Shown here one piece after another: positions 1 to 9,900 of a stretch of DNA of 64,000 bases. The position numbers and the translations under genes are program-made. Each line of letters starts with the position of its first letter. The stretch's first letter is position 1. Origin of the DNA: Pseudohoeflea suaedae (GTDB lineage Bacteria; Pseudomonadota; Alphaproteobacteria; Rhizobiales; Rhizobiaceae); contig NZ_SMSI01000001.1 of NCBI RefSeq assembly GCF_004354915.1, forward strand, positions 310,001 to 374,000, read 5' to 3'. The notes below the pieces were generated by a model that ran no database searches, was not told the DNA's origin, and saw only the letters and a list, made by a program, of their open reading frames with translations.

Positions 1-1
1 C

Positions 2-1534
2 GTGTCGGAGATCGAGGATGTGCGCGAGGAACTCAAGCGCACGCTCGGCAGTCATTCGGACATGCTCGACCAGCTTGCGACCCCGGTGGCGATCTTCGAC
101 CGCGAGCAGCGCCTGCAGTTCTTCAACCAGGCCTTCCTCAAGCTCTGGGATCTCGATACCGCCTATCTCGAACGCCGCCCCGACAATGGCGAACTGCTCG
201 AAAAGCTGCGCAGTCTCGGAAAGCTGCCGGAGCCCCATTCCTGGCGCGACTGGAAGGAACAGGTGCTCTCGGTCTATCGCTCAGTCGATACCGAGCCGCA
301 GCTCTGGCACCTGCCGGATGGCCAGACGCTCAACGTCATTGCCAATGCCCATCCGCTGGGCGGGGCCACCTGGATTTTCGAGAACCTGACCGAACAGGTC
401 GATCTCGAGGCGCGCTACAACACGCTGGTCCGTGTGCAGGGCGAAACCATCGACCATCTGACCGAGGGCGTCAGCGTTTTCGGTCCCGACGGCAAGATCA
501 AGCTGTCCAACACCGCCTTCCGCTCGCTCTGGGGGCTCACCGAGGCTGAAACCAGGCCAGGCACCCATATCCGCGAGATCGCCAATCTCTGCCAGGCCTC
601 GCACGACAAGGCCGATGGCTGGCCGCTTCTCACCTCAGCGATCACCGGTTTCGACGAGGATCGCAGCACCCGCGAAGGGCGGCTTGAGCTCAATACGGGG
701 CTGATCCTCGATTACGCCGTCGTGCCGCTGCCCAACGCGCAGACGATGATCGCTTTCGTCAACGTGACCGATTCCGTCGGTGCGGAGCGGATGCTGACCG
801 AGAAGAACGAAGCGCTGCGCAAGGCCGATGCGCTGAAGAACGATTTCGTCCAGCACGTATCCTACGAACTGCGCTCGCCGCTCACCAACATCATCGGCTT
901 CGCCGACCTGCTCTCCACGCCGACGATCGGCGAACTCAACGACCGCCAGCGCGAATATGTCGAGCATATCGCGGCGTCCTCTTCCGTGCTTCTGACCATC
1001 GTCAACGACATCCTCGATCTTGCCACGGTCGATGCCGGCATCATGAAGCTCGACCTCGATCACGTGGAGATACCCGAGCTTCTCGAGGAAGCCCGCGAGC
1101 AGATCAACAGCCGCCTCAAGGAGAGCAGCCTTCAGATCGTCATCCGCGACGAACAGGCGCCGGAATCCATGGTCGGCGACCATCAGCGGCTCAAGCAGAT
1201 TCTCTTCAAATTGATGATGAATGCCGCGAATTTCGCGCCCGAAGGCTCGGTCATCGAGCTCGAATGCGCCCGCGAGGACGGCGAAGTCGTCTTCCGCGTC
1301 TCGGACAACGGCCCCGGCGTGCCCGAGGACATGCGCGAAACCCTCTTCTCGCGCTTTTCCACCGGCTCGCAGTCGGGGCGCAAGCGGGGCGCGGGCCTCG
1401 GCCTGTCGATTGTGGAGAGTTTCGTCGGCCTGCACCACGGCACCGTCATGATCGAGAACCGGGTAAAGGGCGGCGCAACCGTTACCTGCCGGTTTCCTCT
1501 CAATCCGCAAGTAAGCCGTGACGCGGCTGAATAG
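2..1534 (+). CDS. divL: DivL-type tyrosine-substituted sensor kinase, 5'-truncated by window edge
   Basis: This is the C-terminal 510 residues of a multi-PAS sensor kinase; the N-terminus almost certainly lies before base 1, since DivL proteins are near 770-830 residues. Two PAS-like segments are visible (about residues 20-130 and 145-260), then a HisKA helix, an N-box (residues LMMNAANFAPEG), G1 (DNGPGVP) and G2 (GAGLGLS). In the H-box the phospho-acceptor histidine is replaced by tyrosine: the motif reads VSYELRSPL, with the Tyr codon at 863-865. Tyrosine at this site is the hallmark of Caulobacter DivL, which binds DivK-P and controls the CckA-CtrA cell-cycle relay at the pole (family knowledge). 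A His sits three residues upstream but is not in the acceptor position. The stop overlaps the possible GTG start of the next gene. That it is DivL rather than another degenerate kinase is inferred from this residue, the PAS layout and the rhizobial gene neighbourhood. Confidence 0.85.
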   Translation: MSEIEDVREELKRTLGSHSDMLDQLATPVAIFDREQRLQFFNQAFLKLWDLDTAYLERRPDNGELLEKLRSLGKLPEPHSWRDWKEQVLSVYRSVDTEPQLWHLPDGQTLNVIANAHPLGGATWIFENLTEQVDLEARYNTLVRVQGETIDHLTEGVSVFGPDGKIKLSNTAFRSLWGLTEAETRPGTHIREIANLCQASHDKADGWPLLTSAITGFDEDRSTREGRLELNTGLILDYAVVPLPNAQTMIAFVNVTDSVGAERMLTEKNEALRKADALKNDFVQHVSYELRSPLTNIIGFADLLSTPTIGELNDRQREYVEHIAASSSVLLTIVNDILDLATVDAGIMKLDLDHVEIPELLEEAREQINSRLKESSLQIVIRDEQAPESMVGDHQRLKQILFKLMMNAANFAPEGSVIELECAREDGEVVFRVSDNGPGVPEDMRETLFSRFSTGSQSGRKRGAGLGLSIVESFVGLHHGTVMIENRVKGGATVTCRFPLNPQVSRDAAE

Positions 1535-1544
1535 TCCCGGGCGC

Positions 1545-3047
1545 ATGTCTGAATATCGCACCGTCATCCATCTCCCCGACGAGGCTGCCACGCTCCGCCT
1601 TGCCGAAGATATCGCGCTGGCCCTGGCTCCCGGCGATTGCCTGGCGCTTTCGGGTGACCTGGGCGCCGGCAAATCGACGCTGGCGCGCGGCATTATCCGT
1701 GCGATTGCAGGTGACGATCGGCTGGAAGTGCCGAGCCCCACCTTCACGCTGGTCCAGAGTTACGATCTGCGGGTGCCGGTCAGCCATTTCGACCTCTATC
1801 GTCTGGGATCGGCCGACGAGCTTGACGAGCTCGGCCTCGACGAGATCCTGGAAACCGGTGCCGCCCTTGTCGAATGGCCCGAGCGCGCCGAGGGCACCCT
1901 GCCGGGTGACGCGATTTCACTGTTTCTGACAGGCGGAGACGAGGGCCGGGATATCGAGATCTCGGGCACGGGGCCCTTTCTCGAACGTTTCATCCGATCC
2001 CGCGTCGCTCGCGATTTTCTCGATGCGAACGGCCATGAGGGCGTGCGGCGCCGGTTCCTGCTGGGTGACGCGTCGGCGCGCTCCTATGAACGCATCGGCG
2101 ACGGCAGCCTCATCCTGATGAATGCGCCGCGCCGGCCTGACGGTCCGCCGGTACGTGACGGCCTGCCCTATTCGCAGATCGCTCATCTGGCCGAAGATGT
2201 GAAACCCTTCGTGGCCATCGACCGTCTGCTGCGCGAATGGGGCTTTGCCGCTCCGCGCATTCCCGCCGCCGACATGGCGCACGGCTTCCTGCTGGTCGAA
2301 AATCTCGGCAGCGAGACCCCGCTCGACGAAAAGGGCGAGCCCGTGCCGGAGCGTTATGTGCAGGCCATCGACGTGCTGGCGGCCCTGCATGCCAAGGGCG
2401 TGCCCGGTCCGATCATGCTGCCCGACGGCGAGACCTACGAGATCCCTCCCTATGACCGTCGGGCGCTCGGAATCGAGGTCGAGCTTCTGACCGACTGGTA
2501 CCTGCCCTACAGGACGGGCTCCGAGGTCGAGGGCCGGATTCGTGAGGACTATCTTGCCCGCTGGCAGGGGCTCTTCGACGCGCTGGAAAGTGCCCACAAG
2601 TCACTGGTGCTGCGTGATTTCCATTCACCCAATATCATCTGGCGGCCGGAAGAGACGGGCATCGATCGCATCGGTCTCATCGATTTTCAGGATGCGCTGA
2701 TCGGCCCTTCCGCCTATGACGTCGCCTCGCTGGTGCAGGATGCCCGGGTCACCGTGCCGGAGCCGCTCGCCCGGATGCTGCTCGCCCGCTACGAGGAGCA
2801 GCGCCTGATGGCCGACGGCGGCTTCGATCCGGATGCCTTTCGCCGGTCCTATGCGATCATGGCCGCACAGCGCGCCGCCAAGATCCTCGGCATCTTCGTC
2901 CGGCTCGACAGGCGCGACGGCAAGCCGGCCTATCTGAAACATCTGCCGCGGATCGAAGCCTATATGGCCCGCTCGCTGGAGCATCCGGCACTTGAGCCCT
3001 TGCGTTCGTGGTTCGCAAGCGCTGGAATTGCCACCGCCGATTCGTGA
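1545..3047 (+). CDS. tsaE: TsaE (tRNA t6A ATPase) fused to AmgK-like anomeric sugar kinase
   Basis: A 500-residue two-domain protein. Residues 1-150 are TsaE, with a Walker A GDLGAGKST near residue 37 and the LVQSYDL and HFDLYRL segments of the family; TsaE is the ATPase of the complex that makes N6-threonylcarbamoyladenosine on tRNA. From about residue 165 follows an aminoglycoside-phosphotransferase fold, with LRDFHSPNII as catalytic loop and GLIDFQDA as the metal-binding Asp motif, close to AmgK, the N-acetylmuramate/N-acetylglucosamine anomeric kinase of cell-wall recycling. The next gene is MurU-like, which supports AmgK over antibiotic resistance. ATG 1545 is chosen; an in-frame GTG at 1518 would overlap divL. 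The fusion is known in Rhizobiales; the AmgK function is inferred. Confidence 0.88.
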   Translation: MSEYRTVIHLPDEAATLRLAEDIALALAPGDCLALSGDLGAGKSTLARGIIRAIAGDDRLEVPSPTFTLVQSYDLRVPVSHFDLYRLGSADELDELGLDEILETGAALVEWPERAEGTLPGDAISLFLTGGDEGRDIEISGTGPFLERFIRSRVARDFLDANGHEGVRRRFLLGDASARSYERIGDGSLILMNAPRRPDGPPVRDGLPYSQIAHLAEDVKPFVAIDRLLREWGFAAPRIPAADMAHGFLLVENLGSETPLDEKGEPVPERYVQAIDVLAALHAKGVPGPIMLPDGETYEIPPYDRRALGIEVELLTDWYLPYRTGSEVEGRIREDYLARWQGLFDALESAHKSLVLRDFHSPNIIWRPEETGIDRIGLIDFQDALIGPSAYDVASLVQDARVTVPEPLARMLLARYEEQRLMADGGFDPDAFRRSYAIMAAQRAAKILGIFVRLDRRDGKPAYLKHLPRIEAYMARSLEHPALEPLRSWFASAGIATADS

Positions 3048-3068
3048 CACGGGGAGTTCTAGACGCCG

Positions 3069-3800
3069 ATGACAATCCGCTCCGCCATGGTGCTGGCCGC
3101 GGGCCTGGGTACACGCATGCGCCCGATCACCGAGCGCATCCCGAAGCCGCTCGTCGAGGTCGACGGCAAGCCGCTGATCGCCTACGGGCTCGAGGCCCTC
3201 GGGAGCGCCGGTCTCGACACTATCGTCGTCAACGTCCATTACCTCGCCGACAAGCTGGAGGCCTGGCTGTCGGACTCCGGCTACGCAGTCACGATTGCCG
3301 ATGAGCGCGCCGAACTTCTCGATTCCGGCGGTGGCATCGTCAATGCGCTTGCCGAACTCGGTTCCGAGCCTTTCGTCGTCATCAATGCCGACACGTTCTG
3401 GCTCGAGGATCCCCAGGCGACGGCGGAAAATATTACCCGGCTCATTGAAATCTGGAATCCCGCGGAGATGGATATCGCCCTGATGACCGCACGGCCCGAT
3501 CAGGCGACGGGCTTCGACGGCAAGGGCGATTTCGTCGCCGATGACAGCGGTCGGCTTCAGCGTTACCGGGGCGAGGGCGATCCGCTGATCTATGCCGGCG
3601 CGCTCGTTATCGATCCGGCGATCTTCGGTACCGGCCGGCCGGCGAAATTTTCGCTCAATGCCTGTTTCAACGAAGCGATCGAACGCCGCAGGCTCCACGG
3701 CATGCCGATGGCGGGGCTGTGGCTCACGGTGGGCACACCGGAAGCGATCGGGGAAGCCGAGGCGGCCATGCACGCTTACCGGTCCGGAAACGCGCCGTGA
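3069..3800 (+). CDS. murU: MurU-like N-acetylmuramate-1-phosphate uridylyltransferase
   Basis: A 243-residue NTP-transferase. The N-terminus carries the sugar-nucleotidyltransferase signature LAAGLGTRMRP followed by IPKPLVEVDGKPLI, and the GGGI and INAD motifs follow in the usual spacing. MurU adds UMP to MurNAc-alpha-1-phosphate made by AmgK, returning recycled muramic acid to UDP-MurNAc without de novo synthesis. The gene begins 21 bases after the tsaE-amgK stop, and its TGA overlaps the GTG of addB by four bases, so the three genes are probably co-transcribed and partly translationally coupled. Other sugar-1-phosphate nucleotidyltransferases (mannose-1-P guanylyltransferase-like) share these motifs, so the substrate rests on the adjacent kinase domain. 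Confidence 0.8.
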   Translation: MTIRSAMVLAAGLGTRMRPITERIPKPLVEVDGKPLIAYGLEALGSAGLDTIVVNVHYLADKLEAWLSDSGYAVTIADERAELLDSGGGIVNALAELGSEPFVVINADTFWLEDPQATAENITRLIEIWNPAEMDIALMTARPDQATGFDGKGDFVADDSGRLQRYRGEGDPLIYAGALVIDPAIFGTGRPAKFSLNACFNEAIERRRLHGMPMAGLWLTVGTPEAIGEAEAAMHAYRSGNAP

Positions 3801-6800
3801 CCGTTACCGGCGGTACAAGGCGCATCTATTCCGTCCCGCCGGGCGCGGGATTCCTTCGCCTCCTGGCCGAAGCGCTGGTCGATGACACGTTCGGGTTCGG
3901 ATTGCCGAATCCGGCTGACGATCCGATGGCGCTTTCTGCCGTCACCGTCTATCTTCCCACGCGCCGCGCCGCCCGTGTGCTGCGCTCGGAGATCGCCGAC
4001 CGGCTTGGAACCGGCAGTGCGATCCTCCCTGTCATCCGCGCACTTGGGGAAACCGACGATGACACCGGCTATTTCGAAGAGGACACACCGGTAGCGCTCG
4101 AGCTCGACCCGCCTGTCGGCACGGTGGATGCCATCCTCTCGCTGGCCGAGCTGGTGCTTGCCTGGAAATCACGGCTCCCCGAGGCGATTGCCGCCCATCT
4201 CGATGGTGCGCCGATGATGGCTCCGGCCAATCCGGCCGATGCCGTATGGCTGGCGCGTGCTCTTTTCGATCTCGTCCAGGCGGTGGAATCCGAGGAGGCC
4301 GATTTCGCCAGGCTCGATGAAGCGATCGAAGCCGATCTTCAGGAATGGTGGCGGATCACTGCCGAGTTCCTCAAGGTGGCGCGGGAGTTCTGGCCGGCGC
4401 TGCTCGGTGAACGGAACCAGTCGAGTCCGGCGGCTCACCACAATGCCCTCATCGATGCCGAGACCCGCCGCATCGCCGAGGGCCGCTTTGAAGGCCCGGT
4501 CGTCGTCGCCGGTTCCACGGGCACGCGTCCCTCGACCGCCCGCCTCATCGCGGCCATTGCCGGCCACCGGCAGGGTGCGGTCGTGCTGCCGGGTCTCGAC
4601 AAGCTGATGGCCCCCGCCCATTGGGCGATGATCTCCGATTTCGCCGAGCCGGCCGGGAGGGTTCAGAACCCTTCCGCGCGGCTCGACGCGGTGACCATCC
4701 GTTCTCACCCGCAATACAGCCTCTTCCGGCTTCTGGGCGCGCTCGGCCTGCCGCCCTCCGCCGTCTCCGACATACCGGAACTCGGACAGCCGCCGGAAAC
4801 GATCCGGGCTCGCAACCGGCTCGTCTCGACGGCCCTGCTTCCCGCCGCCGCCACCACGGCCTGGTCAGATGCTGCCGTTCCTGCGGCTCCGGACCTGACC
4901 GCGACTGCGCTGGCCGGGGTCACGCTCATCGAGGCCGCCAATGAGCGCGAGGAGGCCCAGGCGCTCGCAGCCGCCATGCGGGCCGCCCTCGAACCCACGG
5001 CGGGAAATGCCGAACCCGTGGCGGCCCTCGTCACGCCGGACCGGGCGCTTGCGCGGCGGGTGGTGATAGAACTCGGGCGCTACGGCATCGAAGCCGATGA
5101 TTCGGGCGGCCGCAGCCTTGGCGACACGTCTGCCGGCTCGCTGGCGCGCCTCGCCGTCTCCGTGGCCTTCGGCCCGTCGGATCCGGTGGCGCTGGCAGCC
5201 CTGATCAAGCATCCTCTGGCTCGTTTCGGATGCGAATCGAATGAGGCGCGGCGGCTCGGCGAGACGGTCGAGACGCTCGGATTGCGTGGCAGGCCGGGCG
5301 AGGCAAGGCTGTCCAGCCTGCCGGACCTCGTCATGGCAGGCAAGGAGCGCCGGGAAACCGACCGCCATGCCCCGGCCTGGCTTCACCGCCTGAGCGAGAC
5401 CGAGATCGCGCAGGCGCAGGGCCATGCGCGCAAGATCGTGGCGGCCTTCGAACCGTTGACTGCCCTGTTTGCGGACGGCTCCGGCACCGCGCCGGTCGGT
5501 GACCTCGCCTTTGCGACTGCACTGGTGGTCGAAGCCATCGCCAGGGATGCCGCGGGTTCGCTCACCGCCCTCTGGGGTGGCGACGCGGGCAAGGCGCTTG
5601 CCGGTCTGCTGTCCGATTGCCGCGACAGCCGGACGGGCCTCGCGATTTCCGGTTTCGAATGGATTGCGGCACTGGAGGCCCTGCTGAGCGGCCAGGTGGT
5701 CAAGCCCGAAGGCGGCGGTCATCCGCGCGCTTTCGTCTGGGGTTCGCTCGAAGCGCGCCTGCAGCACGTCGATACGGTGCTTCTGGGCGGGCTGAACGAG
5801 GGAAGCTGGCCCGCGCCCGGCAAGGAGGATCCGTTTCTCTCTCGCGCCATGAAGGCGGCGATAGGGCTCGAACCGCCGGAACGGCGCATCGGCCAGGCGG
5901 CCCACGACGTGCAGATGGCGATCGCCATGCCCCATGCCATCCTGTCGCGCTCGTTGCGCGCCGGACGCGCTCCCACGGTGGCCTCGCGATGGCTGCAGCG
6001 GCTGGCGGCGACGGCTGGGCCGGAGGCTCTGGGCGGCATGCGCGAGCGCGGAGAGGCGATACTGAAATGGCTGCGCGCCGCCGAACTTGCCGGGGCCGGA
6101 ACATTTCCCGGCCGCCCCGAGCCGCACCCGCCCGCTGGGCTTCAGCCGACCAGCTACAGTTTCTCCGAGGTCGGACGCCTGCGCCGCGACCCCTATTCGA
6201 TCTATGCCAAACGCATTCTCGGGCTCGATCCGCTTGATGATTTCATTGCCGATCCCGGCCCGCGCGAACGCGGTACGATCTATCATGCCATTCTCGAACG
6301 CTTCGTGCGCGATGCGGAGGCTGCCGATCTGACCGAACAGCGGCTCATGGCCATCGCCGACGAGGTGCTGGACGGGGAAGGTTTGCCGATCGAGCTGAGG
6401 CTCGTCTGGCGCAACCGCCTGTCGCGCGCGGCCCCGGTGATCGCCGGGTGGGAGGCCGCCCGCGCGGCAAACCGCGAGAAGACTTTCGTCGAGGCCTACG
6501 CAAGGATGACGTTGCCCTCGGGTGCGGAACTCCGCGGTCTCGCCGATCGCATCGAGATCCTCTCGGACGGAAGTGCCAGTCTGATCGACTACAAGACGGG
6601 CGCCTCGCCATCGTTGAAGCAGGCCCGCACGCTCCTTGATCCGCAACTGGCGCTCGAAGCCCATGTGCTCGGACTTGGCGGTTTCCGGGATATCGGGCCG
6701 CTACCGGTTTCCGAACTTCTCTATCTGCGTCTCACGGGCAACGAGAAATACGAGGATCGCGTCAACAAGGCGCCGCGCAAGGAGGACGATCCGGATTACC

Positions 6801-6997
6801 GCGCCGAAGCGCTGGCCGCGCGAGCGGCCCGCGAGTTCGAGGGGCTGGTTTCGGCCCTGCGCGACGGTCGCCGGGGCTACATGTCCCGGGTGATCCCGAA
6901 ATCCGCCCGCGAGTTCTCCGGCGATTACGATCATCTCGCCCGTGTCGCCGAGTGGCAGACCGCCGCCGAGGGTGAAAATGGAGGCGGCGATGACTGA
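3797..6997 (+). CDS. addB: Double-strand break repair protein AddB
   Basis: A 1066-residue subunit of the AddAB helicase-nuclease, which processes double-strand ends for RecA-dependent recombination. The N-terminal two thirds is the inactivated helicase-like region, including the segment LLGGLNEGSWPA near residue 660. The C-terminal RecB-type nuclease begins near RERGTIYHAILERF and has the catalytic D...DYKTG residues near 6589-6600. I see no cysteine cluster around the nuclease, unlike Bacillus AddB with its iron-sulphur cluster. Start GTG 3797 overlaps the murU stop as GTGA; a longer reading from 3719 would lie inside murU and is not needed. The gene overlaps addA by eight bases. Confidence 0.93.
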   Translation: MTVTGGTRRIYSVPPGAGFLRLLAEALVDDTFGFGLPNPADDPMALSAVTVYLPTRRAARVLRSEIADRLGTGSAILPVIRALGETDDDTGYFEEDTPVALELDPPVGTVDAILSLAELVLAWKSRLPEAIAAHLDGAPMMAPANPADAVWLARALFDLVQAVESEEADFARLDEAIEADLQEWWRITAEFLKVAREFWPALLGERNQSSPAAHHNALIDAETRRIAEGRFEGPVVVAGSTGTRPSTARLIAAIAGHRQGAVVLPGLDKLMAPAHWAMISDFAEPAGRVQNPSARLDAVTIRSHPQYSLFRLLGALGLPPSAVSDIPELGQPPETIRARNRLVSTALLPAAATTAWSDAAVPAAPDLTATALAGVTLIEAANEREEAQALAAAMRAALEPTAGNAEPVAALVTPDRALARRVVIELGRYGIEADDSGGRSLGDTSAGSLARLAVSVAFGPSDPVALAALIKHPLARFGCESNEARRLGETVETLGLRGRPGEARLSSLPDLVMAGKERRETDRHAPAWLHRLSETEIAQAQGHARKIVAAFEPLTALFADGSGTAPVGDLAFATALVVEAIARDAAGSLTALWGGDAGKALAGLLSDCRDSRTGLAISGFEWIAALEALLSGQVVKPEGGGHPRAFVWGSLEARLQHVDTVLLGGLNEGSWPAPGKEDPFLSRAMKAAIGLEPPERRIGQAAHDVQMAIAMPHAILSRSLRAGRAPTVASRWLQRLAATAGPEALGGMRERGEAILKWLRAAELAGAGTFPGRPEPHPPAGLQPTSYSFSEVGRLRRDPYSIYAKRILGLDPLDDFIADPGPRERGTIYHAILERFVRDAEAADLTEQRLMAIADEVLDGEGLPIELRLVWRNRLSRAAPVIAGWEAARAANREKTFVEAYARMTLPSGAELRGLADRIEILSDGSASLIDYKTGASPSLKQARTLLDPQLALEAHVLGLGGFRDIGPLPVSELLYLRLTGNEKYEDRVNKAPRKEDDPDYRAEALAARAAREFEGLVSALRDGRRGYMSRVIPKSAREFSGDYDHLARVAEWQTAAEGENGGGDD

Positions 6998-9900
6998 CGA
7001 CCGTTTGCGCGTCGACACCGCCCATGATCCGGTCAGCGAGACCACGCTTCGCCAGCGCCTTGCCGCGACACCGGGGCTTTCCGCCTGGGTGGCCGCCAAT
7101 GCCGGCTCCGGCAAGACCCATGTTCTCGCCAACCGCGTGATCCGCCTTCTGCTGGCGGGTGCGCGGCCGTCCTCGATCCTCTGCCTGACCTATACCAAGG
7201 CGGCCGCCGCCGAGATGTCCAATCGCGTGTTCCGCATCCTGGCCGGCTGGAGCCGGATGCCGGAACAAGACCTTGCGAAAGCCATCGAGGATCTGGGCGA
7301 GGCGGCGCCGGGTGCGGGGACGCTCGCCCGTGCACGGCAGCTGTTCGCCATGGCGCTGGAAACGCCGGGCGGGCTGAAGATCCAGACAATCCACGCCTTC
7401 TGCGAGGCCGTGCTGCAGCGCTTCCCGCTCGAAGCCAATATCGCCGGCCGGTTCCAGGTGCTTGATGACCGGGAGGCCGCCAATCTTCTGGCCGAAGCCC
7501 GCAGGCTCATGTTCTCCGCCGGCGTCAACGAGACCGATGACGGCGTTCCCGCCGCCATCGATGCCATTCTCGACCGGGCGGGTGAGGGCGGTCTGGAAGC
7601 GCTTCTGGCCGACATCTATTCGCACCGCCGCGCCATTTCCGATTTCCTCGCGCGCGCGGACAGGCGGGCCGGGATCGAGGCGGAATTGCGCGATGGCCTC
7701 GATATTGCGCCGCAGGCGACGCGCCAGGACGCCTTGTCGCTCTTCTGGCCGCTCCAAGCCCTCGACGTCGAGACGCTGAGGCAGATCGAAAGTGCCGCCG
7801 GCGGCGACAAGCCGGCCAAGACCGCGCTCGCCTTCGCGCAGGACATGCTCAAGGCCGTTCCCGGGACGAAGGAAGAGGCATCGAGAATCGTTTCGGATGC
7901 GTTCCTGAATGCCTCCGGCGAGATCAAGTCGCTCAAGAATGTCGGTGCCAAACAGGTTGCCGCCGTCATCCCGGATATCGCCGAACGGCTGGAGGAAGCC
8001 AAGGCGCAGGTGGCGACGGCGCTCGAGAAGCTGTCTGCCTTCGACGTGCTCGACGACAATCTCACGGCCCTTCACCTGGCGCGGCGCTATATCGCCGCCT
8101 TCGAGAGGCTCAAGCACCGACAGGGCTTTCTCGACTTCGACGATCTCGTGGCGGCCACCGATTCCTTGTTGTCGCGCTCCGGCGCCGGTGCATGGGTTCA
8201 TTACAAGCTCGATCAGGGCATCGATCACATTCTGGTCGACGAGGCGCAGGACACGGCTCCCCTGCAGTGGAACGTCATCCGGTCACTGGCGAGCGAGTTC
8301 TTTGCCGGCGAAGGATCGCGCGGCGGCATGCGCACCCTCTTCTCCGTGGGCGACGAGAAACAGTCGATCTACTCCTTCCAGGGCGCGAGACCGGAAAGCT
8401 TTTCGGAGGAACGCCGCTACGCCAGGCGCAAGGCCGAGGCCTCCGGGCGTGATTTCGAGACGATTCCGCTTCGCGTCTCCTTCCGCTCGACCCGCGAAGT
8501 GCTCAAGCTTGTCGATCTGGTCTATGAGAGCCAGGACGCGCAGCGTGGCCTGGGCGAGGAGCGCGCAGCCATCATCCACGAAAGCGCCCGTCGCTCGGCA
8601 CCCGGCGAGGTCGAACTCTGGGACATGATCGCCGCCGAACAGGTAGAGACCGGCGAAAGCTGGACAGATCCGTTCGACCACGTGCCGGAATCCGCCCCTG
8701 CGGCCCGGCTTGCGGCGCGCATCGCCGCGACCATCCGCTCATGGATCGGCTCCGAAACGATTGCTGACCGCAAAGGCAATCTCAGGCCCGTGACGGCGGG
8801 CGACATTCTTGTCCTGGTGCGCAAGCGCGACGGATTCGTGCCGACGCTGCTGCGCATGCTGAAAGCCGGCGGCAACATCCCCGTGGCGGGCGCCGACCGG
8901 TTGAAACTCACCGATCACATCGCGGTTCAGGATCTGATCGCGCTCGGCCGTCATGTGCTCCATGCCGGCGATGACCTGTCGCTGGCCGGATTGGCGAAAA
9001 GCCCCCTGGTCCAGCTCGACGAGGATGCGCTCTTCAGGCTGGCTGCCGGGCGGGATGACGGCATGTCGCTCGCCCGCCGCCTCGCCGAGCTGGCGGTGAC
9101 AGATCCGGCATTTGCCGAATTCCACAAATCGGTAATCCATTGGCGCGACCTGGCCGGCCGGCTCTCGGTGCATGATTTCTTCGCCACCATCCTCGGGCCT
9201 GAAGGCGGTCGCGTCGCCTATCTCGGACGGCTCGGAACCGAAGTCGGCGACGTCCTCGACGAGTTCCTCGGCCTTGCGCTCGACCATGACGAGGCGGGTA
9301 TTCCCGGGCTGCAGTCCTTCATAGCGATGCTCGACAGCCAGTCACCCGAGATCAAGCGCGAGATGGAGCAGGAAGGCGACGCGGTCCGGGTGATGACGGT
9401 GCACGCCTCCAAGGGGCTGGAGGCGCCGATCGTATTCCTGGTGGATTCCGGTGGCGCCGATTTCCAGGCCTCCCATGTGCCGAAATTCTGGCTGGTTGAG
9501 GGACCGCGCGGCAGATATCCGCTCTGGCTGCCCGACAAGGCGTCACGTTCGGTCGCCGCCGCGCAGCAAGCCGTTGCCGATCAGAAGAGCCAGGCGGAGG
9601 AGGAATATCGCCGGCTTCTCTATGTCGGTCTCACGCGCCCCGCCGACCGGCTTGTCGTCTGCGGGTATCGTGGCCTGAGGGAGGCTGGCACGCCGACCTG
9701 GCATTCGATGGTGGAATCCGGCTTCGGACTTGCGGAAGACGACGCGGATCTACTGGTCGAGCAGTTCGAACGGCCCGTCGGCGAGGAGAGCTTCGCGGTC
9801 CGCCGGATCCGCTATGAGCGCGACCAACAGCCGGCAGCGGCGATCGACACGACGGAAAGCCGGGACGGCGAAGCGGACCGGGCAAGCTTCCACTGTCCGG

